The notes below the pieces were generated by a model that was given only the letters and a program-made list of their open reading frames with translations, was not told where the DNA came from and ran no database searches. Source: Verrucomicrobiota bacterium (GTDB lineage Bacteria; Verrucomicrobiota; Kiritimatiellia; JAAZAB01). Taken from it: a DNA stretch of 5,982 nt. Location: positions 1-5,982 of the forward strand of contig JAHIMN010000172.1 of the NCBI GenBank assembly GCA_018896395.1. Direction: 5' to 3'. This document shows positions 5,008 to 5,982 of this stretch, in pieces. The first letter of the stretch is position 1; each line of letters begins with the position of its first letter. Both the position numbers and the translations under genes were made by a program.

Positions 5008-5982
5008 TTACGGAACGAACTCGTACGGGCCCACCGGCACGTATTTGTCCCCGGACGGCCAGATCGTCCAGTTATAGTTATCGTTGAGATCAACCATAGC
5101 CGGGTCGGCCAGACCATCACCGTCAAAGTCACCGACTATTGGCTGCACATCCGTGCCAGTCGCCGATATTGCATAGGGACCCGACGACACGTAGCTGTCG
5201 GAAGACAGCCAGAACGTCCAGTCACCGTTGGCCACCATGGCCGGGTCCGCCTTGCGGTCGCCGTCAAAGTCGCCGGCCACCGGCTTTACATGCTCGCCGG
5301 ATACCGACATTTCATACGGGCCCGAGGGCCGGTAGCTGTCGGAAGAAAACCAGAACATCCAGCCACCGTTGACCACCATGGCCGGGTCCGCCTTGCGGTC
5401 ACCGTCAAAGTCAGCGGCCACCGGTATAGGATCCAAACCGCGCCCCATCATTACATACGGGCCCGAGGGCCGGTAGCTGTCGGAAGACATCCAGAACGTC
5501 CACATTCCAAGGACACCGGACTTCGCAGGCCAGAACGGATCCGCCTTGCCATCGCCGTCGAAGTCGCCTTCCACGTATTGAATCTCGGACATGACCCCGA
5601 TTTCAGCCGTGACGGAATTGGCGGCTGCGGCCTTCAATGAGGTCGTGGCCGGGAAGAAGAAGCCGAATTCAATGACGTAGCCTGAGTCTCCCACACCATC
5701 GCCATTCACATCATAAACCACGTTCGAGCCGCCCTCAATGCGCGTAAATTGCATCAGGTCATGGTTAATGGCTATGCCGTTCAAGTAACCATTCATTTGT
5801 GTCTCGGCGTTGGTCACGCCCCAGGTCTGCAGAAGCGTGTCCGGCATGAAAACGGAGAGATAGTTGGTCGCGCCGGGATGACCGTTGACCACCAGGCCAA
5901 CCCGATTGCTTTCGTCCATGGAGGGACTGACATCGGTATAATGCGCGGTTGTATTCATGACCGTGCCGCCGAATTCCTCTTC
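5008..5982 (-). CDS. Secreted-type protein with four DFDGD calcium-loop repeats (3' part)
   Basis: The frame is open through the window end: eight codons (EEEFGGTV) precede the first internal Met at 5958, so the true start and any signal peptide lie outside. Numbered from that Met, residues 1-130 are a domain I do not recognise, containing one EF-hand-like loop DVNGDGVGD (83-91). Four repeats of about 47 residues follow, beginning at 132, 183, 230 and 277. Each has DFDGDxxADP, then a W-rich core, then SSDSYxxSGPY (weaker in the fourth). Such repeats resemble FG-GAP/VCBS-type calcium-binding propeller blades found in extracellular proteins. Four are fewer than a usual 6-7 blade propeller, so the fold is uncertain. 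Repeats 2 and 3 carry Arg in place of Gly in the loop. The first three repeats share long identical DNA blocks. Function is unknown; an extracellular role is inferred from composition and repeats. Confidence 0.85.
   Translation of the reverse strand, partial: EEEFGGTVMNTTAHYTDVSPSMDESNRVGLVVNGHPGATNYLSVFMPDTLLQTWGVTNAETQMNGYLNGIAINHDLMQFTRIEGGSNVVYDVNGDGVGDSGYVIEFGFFFPATTSLKAAAANSVTAEIGVMSEIQYVEGDFDGDGKADPFWPAKSGVLGMWTFWMSSDSYRPSGPYVMMGRGLDPIPVAADFDGDRKADPAMVVNGGWMFWFSSDSYRPSGPYEMSVSGEHVKPVAGDFDGDRKADPAMVANGDWTFWLSSDSYVSSGPYAISATGTDVQPIVGDFDGDGLADPAMVDLNDNYNWTIWPSGDKYVPVGPYEFVP
5011..5565 (-). repeat. Four in-frame tandem repeats of the calcium-loop protein
   Basis: Units run 5565-5413 (153 nt), 5412-5272 (141 nt), 5271-5131 (141 nt) and 5130-5011 (last, shorter). 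A 34-nt block is identical at 5454-5487 and 5313-5346, and a 28-nt block at 5373-5400 and 5232-5259, both offset by 141 nt. Unit 4 is the most divergent. The pattern shows tandem duplication at DNA level, not only protein similarity. Confidence 0.88.

Noticed and set aside
5011..5565. CRISPR array
   Set aside because: The 141-nt periodicity is in frame and encodes protein repeats; there are no short repeats separated by unique spacers.

Overview
The window carries four protein-coding genes, all on the minus strand. In transcription order they are the 3' end of a secreted-type calcium-loop repeat protein (5982 to 5008, open at the window edge), homoserine dehydrogenase hom (4481 to 3186), aspartate kinase lysC (2888 to 1623) and citramalate synthase cimA (1606 to 11). 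The repeat-protein gene is closed by a 17-bp-stem intrinsic terminator, so hom-lysC-cimA reads as a separate amino-acid operon. LysC makes aspartyl phosphate and Hom makes homoserine, which feeds threonine and methionine. CimA condenses pyruvate with acetyl-CoA to start isoleucine synthesis without threonine. Dehydratase, reductase, thrB/thrC and asd genes are not in the window.

The most informative part is non-coding. Two related short elements, 263 bp (2924-3186) and 213 bp (4542-4754), flank hom. Both have 11-bp terminal inverted repeats close to GTAACTACTCA. The first is bounded by a perfect 8-bp direct repeat, TAAAAATC. Removing it together with one copy of the duplication rebuilds a compact junction: hom ending in TAA, 26 nt, then lysC ATG. 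The element therefore landed inside the hom stop codon and split a tight operon. GTAA ends plus an 8-bp duplication match what is known of IS66-family insertion sequences, so these look like non-autonomous (MITE-like) elements moved by an IS66-type transposase. Inside them are further palindromic modules, including one of about 50 bp that sits in opposite arms of the two copies.

The 526-nt gap between the repeat protein and hom holds, on the plus strand from left to right, the hom leader with a small hairpin, the second element, a weak promoter candidate, a heptanucleotide (CACCGGA) tandem tract and the terminator. The organism is a bacterium of moderately high GC. The calcium-loop repeat protein and the dense palindromic intergenic repeats remind me of the PVC group (Kiritimatiellota, Verrucomicrobiota or relatives), but there is no rRNA or marker gene here and that placement is a low-confidence inference. 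I found no unknown multi-gene system; the core genes are ordinary metabolism.
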